Part shown: piece after piece, positions 1-10,918 of the stretch | Numbering within the stretch: position 1 is the first letter of the stretch | Layout of the letters: every line of letters starts with the position of its first letter | DNA from: Desmodesmus armatus | Lineage: Eukaryota > Chlorophyta > Chlorophyceae > Sphaeropleales > Scenedesmaceae | Assembly: GCA_007449985.2 (NCBI GenBank) | Contig: VIIQ02000169.1 | Location: forward strand, 1-64,000 | DNA: 64,000 nucleotides | Direction: 5' to 3' | Program-made: the position numbers and the translations under genes | Notes under the pieces: model-generated | Databases searched by the model: none | Told to the model about the DNA's origin: nothing | Seen by the model: the letters and a program-made list of their open reading frames with translations, nothing else

Positions 1-405
1 GCATCTAAGCTGCAAACTCTCTCCACCATACCATTTATGGGACAGAATCATGATTGGCCAGCTGCATGTGTGCTGCCTGCCCAACAGTACACCTGGTGGG
101 GGCCAGTGCACTTCCAACACCACTCTCTCACACACAACCCTGATAACTACATTGATCAAACTTGCAACAACTACATTGAGGGCTGTGCTTTGAATAAACA
201 CACTGCACTACATCTTGTTAGCTCAGCGGATGCACTGGCCACAGATCATGAAGACACTGATGCTCACCACAGCAGTGGCTGCAGCTGAACCCTAAACCCT
301 ATAGGTGGCATACCCTGGGAACACACACCCCATGCGCAGCCATGTGCAGCTTGGACAGCAAACTGCTGCCATGCTGCTGCTGCATCTGCTGCATGCGCTG
401 ACGCC

Positions 406-2628
406 TTAGCGGTCGCCTGCATTCGGCCAGTCGCCGTTGCTGCCATGGTGCTGCTTGCCATCTGGATCTGTGAACCACTCATCCTCTCCGGATGCGATAA
501 TCCTCAACACAGTGGGCAGCTTGCGCATGTTGCGCTCCACCCCCCGGTGGTACAGCTCCCCCTTCTCAAACCTCTTAAACACACCCTTGAAGATGCGCCG
601 CAGGGACTCACCCGAGAACACAACCCATGGCAGCATTCATCAAACACCTTGTCTGTTGCTGCTCCCTTGACTGCACCAATGGAGTGCTCCACCAGCTGAT
701 CAATGTCTGAGCTGTGGGGGGGGAAGCGAAGGCGGCAGCCTTCAGGCAGGGTGATGGTGCCGTAGCGGGACTCGATGATCTTATCCGGGATGTTGGCCTG
801 TATGCGGACGTTGTCCATCATGATGATGGGTCCTCACCAGTCACATTCCTAAACTTCTCCACCATCTTGTACAGGTTGTCAGCTACCTCATCAGTAACAG
901 TGCTTGCTGCGTCTGCTCCATCCTTCCTCTGCAGGTCACGGCATGGCGGAGCAACAGCACGGCAACAGCAAAGGGAGGGAGGCATTGATGAGGAAGGCCT
1001 TGGCAGCACATCAACTGGGGGGATCAGGGTGAAGAAGCCACACAACAGAGCAGTGACGTGGGTGGACCGTGCTGGCAATGAGTATAAGTTGCTCAAGTCA
1101 GAGAAGAAGCAGCAGTTCATGTGGTGCACTACGGAGTGTCGGGACAAGGTGCAACACTTCAAGTTGTGCACCCCTGACGCTGTGCGCAAGCCTGTCGCAC
1201 TCATGTGCTGCTTCTGCACTTATGAAAGTGGGGCATGGGAGGCTGCTGGCCGTCCTGTTATCCCCCCTGCAGAGTGGAAGTTCATGCAGCTAGTTGCGCA
1301 GCAGCAGCAGTCACAGGAGTGGTGTTGGCAGGTGCACTTGACCGATTGCCATGGTCGCATTGATTTCTACAACTGGAAGCGCGACGTGTATCTACAAGTT
1401 GACGATTCTTATCACTTCAGGGATGGTTGCAAGAATAAGGCATTTGAGCGTGATTTCAAGTGCAACAAGGTATGCTGCGAGCGCCGCCTGGCGCTCGTAC
1501 GCGCGCATCATGCAGACCTCGCGGCACCAGATATTGTTATGGCAGCTGTTGAATATGCATCGCAGCATAAGGGTGTTGTTTTTACTGCCAGCTACGAGCT
1601 TTCTGGCAAGCCTCACATTGAGAAGCTGTGTGCTGGGGTGGGAGCAGCAGCAGCAACTGCTGCTGATGCCTTTGGAAACCAGCTGGTCAATTTGTAACTG
1701 TGCTCACCTGGTAGACAAAGGGCTCTTTGCCTTCTTGCCCAAGCTTGTTGAACCAGCGGAGGATGTGGGTGGTGCCTGTGGTGAGTTCATAGTACACCAA
1801 GCCGTTCTTGTCGCTGAAGCTGGGGTGTGCTGACACGCATATGAAGAAGTGAACTGTCTGCTGCTTGTCCCCCTTGATCGTTGGCAGCGACACGTAGTCG
1901 TGCAGGGGGAGGTGCTGCAGGTCCACATATGCCCTGACATGCGCATGGGTGTAGGTGTTGTATGTCCAGCGGCCCTCGTCGCACTGCACAATCCTAGCTA
2001 GGATTGCATTCAGCAACGCCTGTGCGACGTTCCACTCTGCCAGCAGCTGCTTGCAGAAGCTTTTCCGGGCAGCTTTCTCCTTTTCTGTCAGCCGGTACTT
2101 CAACGCAAAACTGCGCCGCCCGAGGTTGGGATCCTCCCTCATCATGGCGTTGTACAGCTGGTGGGGGGTGCAGTTGTATTTCTGCATGACACCCTTGACA
2201 GCATCAGACTCCACCGTCGCCTGCCGCACTGTGGTGAAGTAGGATATCAGGGTGATGGTGTGTCCTTTGCGGGTCTTTGTGTGCAGCCTTCCTGCCTTGA
2301 TGGCTGTACTAGCTGTTAGGGCATCTTCTCTGCTGATAAGGACAGGGCGGCCTGTGCGGAGGTTGTCCTCGACGTCACCGTACTCCACAAAGTGGTCCCA
2401 TCTGCCCTTCAATACAGGCTTGGGATCCTCTGCCAGCTTGTCACCACCAAGCTGCTTGCGCACCTTCTTATATAGTCTGCCGGCAAGGCCATAATCGACC
2501 TTGCCGTCGACGAGAGCCTGGGCGCAAGCCACGACGCATGACTTCCTGGTGGCCGGGGTGTGGCGGTTGTGACCGCTGTGCACAGGCTCCTCCTTAGCTG
2601 GTGCCCTGCGCGTGGTTGAAAACAGCAA
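406..2628 (-). pseudogene. Tc1/mariner-like transposase, array copy 1, frameshifted in exon 2
   Basis: Exon 1 (2628-1708) is open and matches copies 2 and 3. Exon 2 should run 928-406 but is broken twice relative to the other copies. One G is missing from the G-run near 829-832, just before the second catalytic Asp. One C is missing from the C-run near 626, in the C-terminal part. Both are single-base homopolymer losses. They could be genuine decay or uncorrected sequencing error near a contig end. The product would be the same DDE transposase as in copy 2 if the breaks are artefacts. Confidence 0.75.
943..1697 (+). pseudogene. Intron-nested nuclease-like ORF, array copy 1, frameshifted
   Basis: This is the copy-1 version of the plus-strand ORF inside the transposase intron. 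The G-run at about 1017-1022 has six Gs, where copies 2 and 3 have seven. The frame from the ATG at 943 is therefore lost after about 26 codons. The downstream frame, with all the Cys and nuclease-like motifs, stays open to the stop at 1697. An upstream open frame exists, but it is the antisense shadow of transposase exon 2. As with the transposase copy beside it, the lesion may be a sequencing artefact. Confidence 0.6.
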
Positions 2629-3925
2629 CAGGGTGCATTTGAAAGCACTGAAGCAGCAGTGCCCAATGGGCTGGGGCTAGGGTTCAAATGGGGTTTAATC
2701 AGGGGGGTGGTCACACATGTGAGACCTTCAAAGGTTGGTTGACTTTCGCCGTTGGTGCAGCTGCTCGCCCGCAAGCTGTGCCAGGCTGCAGTGCTACCTG
2801 GGCAGATCTGATCGCACTCACTTGTCACTCGCTCTGCTGCGCTTGTTTTTGCCCATCTTGCTGCAGCGTTCCAGGCAGGCTGGTGTCGCGGACCTGCATA
2901 ATCCGCAGCGGTGCGTGTACCAAAAGGTGTTTTTTTGTGCATTGTGAGAGTCTATCTGGTGCAGCGGGGCCATAGACGCCTCAGCTGACTTCAGACTTGA
3001 GCAGATGCTAGTGATGTCTGGCGCGAAACTTCCAAAGGGCTTGCGTGCAGCTCTCGAAAGCAAAATGAATGACTTCTGAATGCTTTAAGAGGACCTGTCA
3101 AGCACGTCACACTGGCACTGGCCTTATCGCGACAAGCCCGCCACACCTGGAAAGCTGGCAGTCTCTGCAGATTGCTTGCTGTTCCTGCTGTGGGCACCGG
3201 CTGCTCTCCAGACGCCTGCTGTTCGTTGAATGCTTGATTTACTACAAACTGACGTTGCTACAGAGGGTGATGTTGATGTAAGCGCGGACCATTGGCCTTT
3301 GAACAGGGGTGAAGTTGGCTTGGATGCTTCCAGGTTGCTTTCCTTGCGCAGCAAATGAACTCGTTTCGTACTCAATATTATAGCATTCGGCCTCGATCAT
3401 GCCTGGTTGCACAGCTGTGAAAGCACAGCTGCTAACAGTGCAATACCAGGCACAGTTGACATGACATAACTCCCAGTAGTGCCTGTCTCAAGCACAATGA
3501 GGTAAAGATGGGGCATCTAAGCTGCAAACTCTCAACACACATACCAGTTTATGTGACAGAATCAATGATTGGACAGCTGCTGTGTGTGCTGCCTGCCCAA
3601 CAGTACACCTGGGTGGGGGCCAGTGGCACTTCCAACACCCTCTCTCACACACAACCCTGATAACTACATTGATCAAACTTGCAACAACTACATTGAGGGC
3701 TGTGCTTTGAATAAACACAGGCTGCACTACATCTTGTTAGCTCAGCGGATGCACTGGCCACAGATCATGAAGACACTGATGCTCACCACAGCAGTGGCTG
3801 CAGCTGAACCCTAAACCCTATAGGTGGCATACCCTGGGAACACACACCCCATGCGCAGCCATGTGCAGGCTTGGACAGCAAACTGCTGCCATGCTGCTGC
3901 TGCATCTGCTGCATGCGCTGACGCC

Positions 3926-6151
3926 TTAGCGGTCGCCTGCATTCGGCCAGTCGCCGTTGCTGCCATGGTGCTGCTTGCCATCTGGATCTGTGAACCACTC
4001 ATCCTCTCCGGATGCGATAATCCTCAACACAGTGGGCAGCTTGCGCATGTTGCGCTCCACCCCCCGGTGGTACAGCTCCCCCTTCTCAAACCTCTTAAAC
4101 ACACCCTTGAAGATGCGCCGCAGGGACTCACCCGAGAACACAACCCCATGGCAGCATTCATCAAACACCTTGTCTGTTGCTGCTCCCTTGACTGCACCAA
4201 TGGAGTGCTCCACCAGCTGATCAATGTCTGAGCTGTGGGGGGGGAAGCGAAGGCGGCAGCCTTCAGGCAGGGTGATGGTGCCGTAGCGGGACTCGATGAT
4301 CTTATCCGGGATGTTGGCCTGTATGCGGACGTTGTCCATCATGATGATGGGGTCCTCACCAGTCACATTCCTAAACTTCTCCACCATCTTGTACAGGTTG
4401 TCAGCTACCTCATCAGTAACAGTGCTTGCTGCGTCTGCTCCATCCTTCCTCTGCAGGTCACGGCATGGCGGAGCAACAGCACGGCAACAGCAAAGGGAGG
4501 GAGGCATTGATGAGGAAGGCCTTGGCAGCACATCAACTGGGGGGGATCAGGGTGAAGAAGCCACACAACAGAGCAGTGACGTGGGTGGACCGTGCTGGCA
4601 ATGAGTATAAGTTGCTCAAGTCAGAGAAGAAGCAGCAGTTCATGTGGTGCACTACGGAGTGTCGGGACAAGGTGCAACACTTCAAGTTGTGCACCCCTGA
4701 CGCTGTGCGCAAGCCTGTCGCACTCATGTGCTGCTTCTGCACTTATGAAAGTGGGGCATGGGAGGCTGCTGGCCGTCCTGTTATCCCCCCTGCAGAGTGG
4801 AAGTTCATGCAGCTAGTTGCGCAGCAGCAGCAGTCACAGGAGTGGTGTTGGCAGGTGCACTTGACCGATTGCCATGGTCGCATTGATTTCTACAACTGGA
4901 AGCGCGACGTGTATCTACAAGTTGACGATTCTTATCACTTCAGGGATGGTTGCAAGAATAAGGCATTTGAGCGTGATTTCAAGTGCAACAAGGTATGCTG
5001 CGAGCGCCGCCTGGCGCTCGTACGCGCGCATCATGCAGACCTCGCGGCACCAGATATTGTTATGGCAGCTGTTGAATATGCATCGCAGCATAAGGGTGTT
5101 GTTTTTACTGCCAGCTACGAGCTTTCTGGCAAGCCTCACATTGAGAAGCTGTGTGCTGGGGTGGGAGCAGCAGCAGCAACTGCTGCTGATGCCTTTGGAA
5201 ACCAGCTGGTCAATTTGTAACTGTGCTCACCTGGTAGACAAAGGGCTCTTTGCCTTCTTGCCCAAGCTTGTTGAACCAGCGGAGGATGTGGGTGGTGCCT
5301 GTGGTGAGTTCATAGTACACCAAGCCGTTCTTGTCGCTGAAGCTGGGGTGTGCTGACACGCATATGAAGAAGTGAACTGTCTGCTGCTTGTCCCCCTTGA
5401 TCGTTGGCAGCGACACGTAGTCGTGCAGGGGGAGGTGCTGCAGGTCCACATATGCCCTGACATGCGCATGGGTGTAGGTGTTGTATGTCCAGCGGCCCTC
5501 GTCGCACTGCACAATCCTAGCTAGGATTGCATTCAGCAACGCCTGTGCGACGTTCCACTCTGCCAGCAGCTGCTTGCAGAAGCTTTTCCGGGCAGCTTTC
5601 TCCTTTTCTGTCAGCCGGTACTTCAACGCAAAACTGCGCCGCCCGAGGTTGGGATCCTCCCTCATCATGGCGTTGTACAGCTGGTGGGGGGTGCAGTTGT
5701 ATTTCTGCATGACACCCTTGACAGCATCAGACTCCACCGTCGCCTGCCGCACTGTGGTGAAGTAGGATATCAGGGTGATGGTGTGTCCTTTGCGGGTCTT
5801 TGTGTGCAGCCTTCCTGCCTTGATGGCTGTACTAGCTGTTAGGGCATCTTCTCTGCTGATAAGGACAGGGCGGCCTGTGCGGAGGTTGTCCTCGACGTCA
5901 CCGTACTCCACAAAGTGGTCCCATCTGCCCTTCAATACAGGCTTGGGATCCTCTGCCAGCTTGTCACCACCAAGCTGCTTGCGCACCTTCTTATATAGTC
6001 TGCCGGCAAGGCCATAATCGACCTTGCCGTCGACGAGAGCCTGGGCGCAAGCCACGACGCATGACTTCCTGGTGGCCGGGGTGTGGCGGTTGTGACCGCT
6101 GTGCACAGGCTCCTCCTTAGCTGGTGCCCTGCGCGTGGTTGAAAACAGCAA
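3926..6151 (-). CDS. DDE transposase, Tc1/mariner-like, two exons (array copy 2)
   Basis: Exons are 6151-5231 and 4450-3926. The donor follows CAG as GTGAGC and the acceptor ends CTGCAG. The junction is phase 0 and gives 481 aa. An N-terminal helix-turn-helix-like region ends in a LRTGRPVLIS stretch (about residues 90-99), like the GRPR linker of Tc1/mariner proteins. The catalytic core shows IVQCDEGRW (Asp ~217), MMDNVRIQ (Asp ~346) and FPPHSSDIDQLVEHS, with Glu ~388 as the likely third acid. This gives a DD41E-like spacing, although Asp 382 is an alternative. Family knowledge: such enzymes cut and paste DNA transposons in the nucleus. The 780-bp intron contains an opposite-strand ORF. The ATG at 6151 is the first in frame and is conserved in all copies. 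Confidence 0.8.
4465..5220 (+). CDS. Zinc-binding, PD-(D/E)XK-like putative nuclease nested in the transposase intron (copy 2)
   Basis: A 251-aa ORF starts 14 nt from one end of the opposite-strand transposase intron (4451-5230) and stops 10 nt from the other. A Cys cluster, WCTTEC (62-66), C76 and MCCFC (89-92), suggests a zinc site. It is followed by HGRIDFYNW (Asp141), YLQVDDSYHF (152-159) and ERDFKCNK (169-176). The D...(Q/E)VD..xHF...D..K order resembles the core of Vsr-, DUF559- or DUF2726-type PD-(D/E)XK nucleases. Here Gln stands where the acid of the VDG.QH motif usually lies. The residues are seen. The fold is inferred from motif order only. The opposite strand is not open here, so this frame is not an antisense shadow of coding exon. 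Cutting could aid mobility or duplication of the element or its intron. Confidence 0.6.
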   Translation: MAEQQHGNSKGREALMRKALAAHQLGGIRVKKPHNRAVTWVDRAGNEYKLLKSEKKQQFMWCTTECRDKVQHFKLCTPDAVRKPVALMCCFCTYESGAWEAAGRPVIPPAEWKFMQLVAQQQQSQEWCWQVHLTDCHGRIDFYNWKRDVYLQVDDSYHFRDGCKNKAFERDFKCNKVCCERRLALVRAHHADLAAPDIVMAAVEYASQHKGVVFTASYELSGKPHIEKLCAGVGAAAATAADAFGNQLVNL

Positions 6152-6253
6152 CAGGGTGCATTTGAAAGCACTGAAGCAGCAGTGCCCAATGGGCTGGGGC
6201 TAGGGTTCAAATGGGGTTTAATCAGGGGGGTGGTCACACATGTGAGACCTTCA

Positions 6254-7034
6254 AAGGTTGGTTGACTTTCGCCGTTGGTGCAGCTGCTCGCCCGCAAGCT
6301 GTGCCAGGCTGCAGTGCTACCTGGGCAGATCTGATCGCACTCACTTGTCACTCGCTCTGCTGCGCTTGTTTTTGCCCATCTTGCTGCAGCGTTCCAGGCA
6401 GGCTGGTGTCGCGGACCTGCATAATCCGCAGCGGTGCGTGTACCAAAAGTGTTTTTTTGTGCATTGTGAGAGTCTATCTGGTGCAGCGGGGCCATAGACG
6501 CCTCAGCTGACTTCAGACTTGAGCAGATGCTAGTGATGTCTGGCGCGAAACTTCCAAAGGGCTTGCGTGCAGCTCTCGAAAGCAAAATGAATGACTTATG
6601 AATGCTTTAAGAGGACCTGTCAAGCACGTCACACTGGCACTGGCCTTATCGCGACAAGCCCGCCACACCTGGAAAGCTGGCAGTCTCTGCAGATTGCTTG
6701 CTGTTCCTGCTGTGGGCACCGGCTGCTCTCCAGACGCCTGCTGTTCGTTGAATGCTTGATTTACTACAAACTGACGTTGCTACAGAGGGTGATGTTGATG
6801 TAAGCGCGGACCATTGGCCTTTGAACAGGGGTGAAGTTGGCTTGGATGCTTCCAGGTTGCTTTCCTTGCGCAGCAAATGAACTCGTTTCGTACTCAATAT
6901 TATAGCATTCGGCCTCGATCATGCCTGGTTGCACAGCTGTGAAAGCACAGCTGCTAACAGTGCAATACCAGGCACAGTTGACATGACATAACTCCCAGTA
7001 GTGCCTGTCTCAAGCACAATGAGGTAAAGATGGG
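6254..7034. repeat. Spacer part of the tandem unit, present in copies 1 and 2 only
   Basis: This ~780-bp stretch lies upstream (5') of the transposase start and joins one unit to the next. Its copy-1 counterpart is about 2731-3512. Copy 3 lacks it and runs into unrelated DNA after 9775, about 100 bp 5' of its transposase ATG. No ORF with protein-like composition was seen. It may contain the transposase promoter, or it may be flanking DNA captured when the unit was duplicated. Confidence 0.6.
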
Positions 7035-7447
7035 GCATCTAAGCTGCAAACTCTCAACACACATACCAGTTTATGTGACAGAATCAATGATTGGACAGCT
7101 GCTGTGTGTGCTGCCTGCCCAACAGTACACCTGGGTGGGGGCCAGTGGCACTTCCAACACCCTCTCTCACACACAACCCTGATAACTACATTGATCAAAC
7201 TTGCAACAACTACATTGAGGGCTGTGCTTTGAATAAACACAGGCTGCACTACATCTTGTTAGCTCAGCGGATGCACTGGCCACAGATCATGAAGACACTG
7301 ATGCTCACCACAGCAGTGGCTGCAGCTGAACCCTAAACCCTATAGGTGGCATACCCTGGGAACACACACCCCATGCGCAGCCATGTGCAGGCTTGGACAG
7401 CAAACTGCTGCCATGCTGCTGCTGCATCTGCTGCATGCGCTGACGCC

Positions 7448-9673
7448 TTAGCGGTCGCCTGCATTCGGCCAGTCGCCGTTGCTGCCATGGTGCTGCTTGC
7501 CATCTGGATCTGTGAACCACTCATCCTCTCCGGATGCGATAATCCTCAACACAGTGGGCAGCTTGCGCATGTTGCGCTCCACCCCCCGGTGGTACAGCTC
7601 CCCCTTCTCAAACCTCTTAAACACACCCTTGAAGATGCGCCGCAGGGACTCACCCGAGAACACAACCCCATGGCAGCATTCATCAAACACCTTGTCTGTT
7701 GCTGCTCCCTTGACTGCACCAATGGAGTGCTCCACCAGCTGATCAATGTCTGAGCTGTGGGGGGGGAAGCGAAGGCGGCAGCCTTCAGGCAGGGTGATGG
7801 TGCCGTAGCGGGACTCGATGATCTTATCCGGGATGTTGGCCTGTATGCGGACGTTGTCCATCATGATGATGGGGTCCTCACCAGTCACATTCCTAAACTT
7901 CTCCACCATCTTGTACAGGTTGTCAGCTACCTCATCAGTAACAGTGCTTGCTGCGTCTGCTCCATCCTTCCTCTGCAGGTCACGGCATGGCGGAGCAACA
8001 GCACGGCAACAGCAAAGGGAGGGAGGCATTGATGAGGAAGGCCTTGGCAGCACATCAACTGGGGGGGATCAGGGTGAAGAAGCCACACAACAGAGCAGTG
8101 ACGTGGGTGGACCGTGCTGGCAATGAGTATAAGTTGCTCAAGTCAGAGAAGAAGCAGCAGTTCATGTGGTGCACTACGGAGTGTCGGGACAAGGTGCAAC
8201 ACTTCAAGTTGTGCACCCCTGACGCTGTGCGCAAGCCTGTCGCACTCATGTGCTGCTTCTGCACTTATGAAAGTGGGGCATGGGAGGCTGCTGGCCGTCC
8301 TGTTATCCCCCCTGCAGAGTGGAAGTTCATGCAGCTAGTTGCGCAGCAGCAGCAGTCACAGGAGTGGTGTTGGCAGGTGCACTTGACCGATTGCCATGGT
8401 CGCATTGATTTCTACAACTGGAAGCGCGACGTGTATCTACAAGTTGACGATTCTTATCACTTCAGGGATGGTTGCAAGAATAAGGCATTTGAGCGTGATT
8501 TCAAGTGCAACAAGGTATGCTGCGAGCGCCGCCTGGCGCTCGTACGCGCGCATCATGCAGACCTCGCGGCACCAGATATTGTTATGGCAGCTGTTGAATA
8601 TGCATCGCAGCATAAGGGTGTTGTTTTTACTGCCAGCTACGAGCTTTCTGGCAAGCCTCACATTGAGAAGCTGTGTGCTGGGGTGGGAGCAGCAGCAGCA
8701 ACTGCTGCTGATGCCTTTGGAAACCAGCTGGTCAATTTGTAACTGTGCTCACCTGGTAGACAAAGGGCTCTTTGCCTTCTTGCCCAAGCTTGTTGAACCA
8801 GCGGAGGATGTGGGTGGTGCCTGTGGTGAGTTCATAGTACACCAAGCCGTTCTTGTCGCTGAAGCTGGGGTGTGCTGACACGCATATGAAGAAGTGAACT
8901 GTCTGCTGCTTGTCCCCCTTGATCGTTGGCAGCGACACGTAGTCGTGCAGGGGGAGGTGCTGCAGGTCCACATATGCCCTGACATGCGCATGGGTGTAGG
9001 TGTTGTATGTCCAGCGGCCCTCGTCGCACTGCACAATCCTAGCTAGGATTGCATTCAGCAACGCCTGTGCGACGTTCCACTCTGCCAGCAGCTGCTTGCA
9101 GAAGCTTTTCCGGGCAGCTTTCTCCTTTTCTGTCAGCCGGTACTTCAACGCAAAACTGCGCCGCCCGAGGTTGGGATCCTCCCTCATCATGGCGTTGTAC
9201 AGCTGGTGGGGGGTGCAGTTGTATTTCTGCATGACACCCTTGACAGCATCAGACTCCACCGTCGCCTGCCGCACTGTGGTGAAGTAGGATATCAGGGTGA
9301 TGGTGTGTCCTTTGCGGGTCTTTGTGTGCAGCCTTCCTGCCTTGATGGCTGTACTAGCTGTTAGGGCATCTTCTCTGCTGATAAGGACAGGGCGGCCTGT
9401 GCGGAGGTTGTCCTCGACGTCACCGTACTCCACAAAGTGGTCCCATCTGCCCTTCAATACAGGCTTGGGATCCTCTGCCAGCTTGTCACCACCAAGCTGC
9501 TTGCGCACCTTCTTATATAGTCTGCCGGCAAGGCCATAATCGACCTTGCCGTCGACGAGAGCCTGGGCGCAAGCCACGACGCATGACTTCCTGGTGGCCG
9601 GGGTGTGGCGGTTGTGACCGCTGTGCACAGGCTCCTCCTTAGCTGGTGCCCTGCGCGTGGTTGAAAACAGCAA
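7448..9673 (-). CDS. DDE transposase, Tc1/mariner-like, two exons (array copy 3)
   Basis: Exons are 9673-8753 and 7972-7448, joined in phase 0 by removal of a 780-bp GT-AG intron (8752-7973). The 481-aa product is identical by eye to copy 2, with the same Asp217/Asp346/Glu388 candidate triad. Only about 100 bp of shared sequence remains upstream of the ATG. This copy may therefore lack the promoter used by copies 1 and 2, or 9775 may be the true element edge with the promoter inside those 100 bp. The near-zero divergence from copy 2 implies very recent duplication or sequence homogenisation. Confidence 0.8.
7987..8742 (+). CDS. Zinc-binding, PD-(D/E)XK-like putative nuclease nested in the transposase intron (copy 3)
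   Basis: Identical by eye to the copy-2 ORF (251 aa). It fills 756 of the 780 intron bases on the strand opposite the transposase. Any 5' or 3' UTR must therefore overlap transposase exons 2 and 1 in antisense. An in-frame ATG lies 39 bp further 5' (7948) but falls inside transposase exon 2. The ATG at 7987 is preferred because it lies inside the intron. The Cys cluster and the D-(Q)VD-HF-D-K motif series are intact. A C-terminal Ala/Gly-rich tail follows. What else it could be: a zinc-ribbon DNA-binding accessory protein of the transposon without nuclease activity. Confidence 0.6.
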   Translation: MAEQQHGNSKGREALMRKALAAHQLGGIRVKKPHNRAVTWVDRAGNEYKLLKSEKKQQFMWCTTECRDKVQHFKLCTPDAVRKPVALMCCFCTYESGAWEAAGRPVIPPAEWKFMQLVAQQQQSQEWCWQVHLTDCHGRIDFYNWKRDVYLQVDDSYHFRDGCKNKAFERDFKCNKVCCERRLALVRAHHADLAAPDIVMAAVEYASQHKGVVFTASYELSGKPHIEKLCAGVGAAAATAADAFGNQLVNL

Positions 9674-10918
9674 CAGGGTGCATTTGAAAGCACTGAAGCA
9701 GCAGTGCCCAATGGGCTGGGGCTAGGGTTCAAATGGGGTTTAATCAGGGGGGTGGTCACACATGTGAGACCTTCAGTTCGGCAGAAGTAAGCCAGGTGGA
9801 AGGTCACCGCTGCTGTCTTGGGTCGACAAGTGCAGAGAAATGCTTTTCCGTAACAAAGAATCCCTATGGGGCCCTGCTAGGGCGCAACTGGGCCCTTTTG
9901 CCCCATGGCAGTTCGGACGACATTATGGCCGTTGAATGAGAAAGTGAGGTTTGCGTTCAAAGCTCCAGAGCAGCTTACAGCTGGATAGATCCATCAAGAT
10001 TTGAATCCCAGGGGCATATGTGCCTGTGTGTTGCCTGATCAGCGCTGGGTTGTGAGCTGCTGCTGTTGCCTTGTTGTGAGACAGTTTGTTGGAGACTGAG
10101 ACAGCCTGGCCTCGCTGCTGCTGTTGGCGTTCAAAAAGCTGCTTGAGAGTCAGCTCCCTGCTGGTGCGTGGGTGGGTGCACAAGCCATGCAGCTGCTGTT
10201 ACAGCATGTTGTTGAGGCAGCAGCTGCTGGTCCCCTCCTGGCCATTTTCAGCTGACAGACCCCATTTTTCACATGCAGCTGCTGTGCAGACACTCAAGGC
10301 AAGCACTGCAGCTGCCTGTACGATCTGGTAGGTACTTGTTAGCCCTAGCCAGCTGTGTGTAGACCCCTCCCATCTGTCCCTGCATTTCAAGCCTGTGGTC
10401 CCAGTGACGGTCTGACTACTTGCTGCCAAAGCGCCCCCACGGTGCCCTCCGCCCAGCCGTGCTCATAACCGTGGTTTTCATATGAGCAACAGCCCCATGA
10501 AATCAGTTCCAGACCCGACGTCGCGATGAGGTTATTTTGGACGTCACTCACGTCACGTTATTTTGGACGTCCTTTTCACACGACGGTGTACAGCACATGT
10601 AGTTTGTACATTACAACAATTGCAGCCATCATGACTGTTTCAGCATGATTGGACGAAGCTTCATCGATCCATGAACAACAGAACATGCACACCATCTGTG
10701 ATGGTGTGACAAGTTGCGCCTGCTTGCCGAATGCTACAGGCTGCAAATGTTTGTAACTATGCATTATGAAGTCGCTGCAATGTAACGAGTGTTGGCCTGC
10801 CATATGTGGCATTGCTTGTGGCATTGCTTGACAACCCAGCAGCAGGACCAGCCAAACTGATTAAAGAGTTACATATACGGCAGTAGCAACAACATCAAAA
10901 CAACAAAAACAAAAATAA

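Larger units (their letters stand above)
1..9775. repeat. Tandem array of a 3.52-kb transposon-bearing unit (2 full + 1 shortened copy)
   Basis: The same sequence begins at 1, 3513 and 7035, giving units 1-3512, 3513-7034 (3522 bp) and 7035-9775. Copies 2 and 3 look base-for-base identical across their shared length. Copy 1 is about 10 bp shorter because of scattered indels, several in homopolymers. Copy 3 stops matching after position 9775, so it lacks the last ~780 bp of the unit. Each unit carries one transposase gene (-) and one nuclease-like ORF (+). I found no convincing terminal inverted repeats or target-site duplication by eye. The array may be a head-to-tail insertion or a segmental tandem duplication. 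Its left limit lies outside the window. Confidence 0.95.

Noticed and set aside
714..1697. Long plus-strand ORF of 327 codons in array copy 1 as a longer form of the nuclease-like protein
   Set aside because: Its extra N-terminal part is the antisense shadow of transposase exon 2 and is open only because of a homopolymer change. Copies 2 and 3 do not have it.
3630..3670. Possible terminal inverted repeat between CTCTCACACACAACCCTGAT near 3640 and the reverse complement of the region ending at 6253
   Set aside because: The match is short and gapped, and it does not recur with a target-site duplication, so I could not call element ends.
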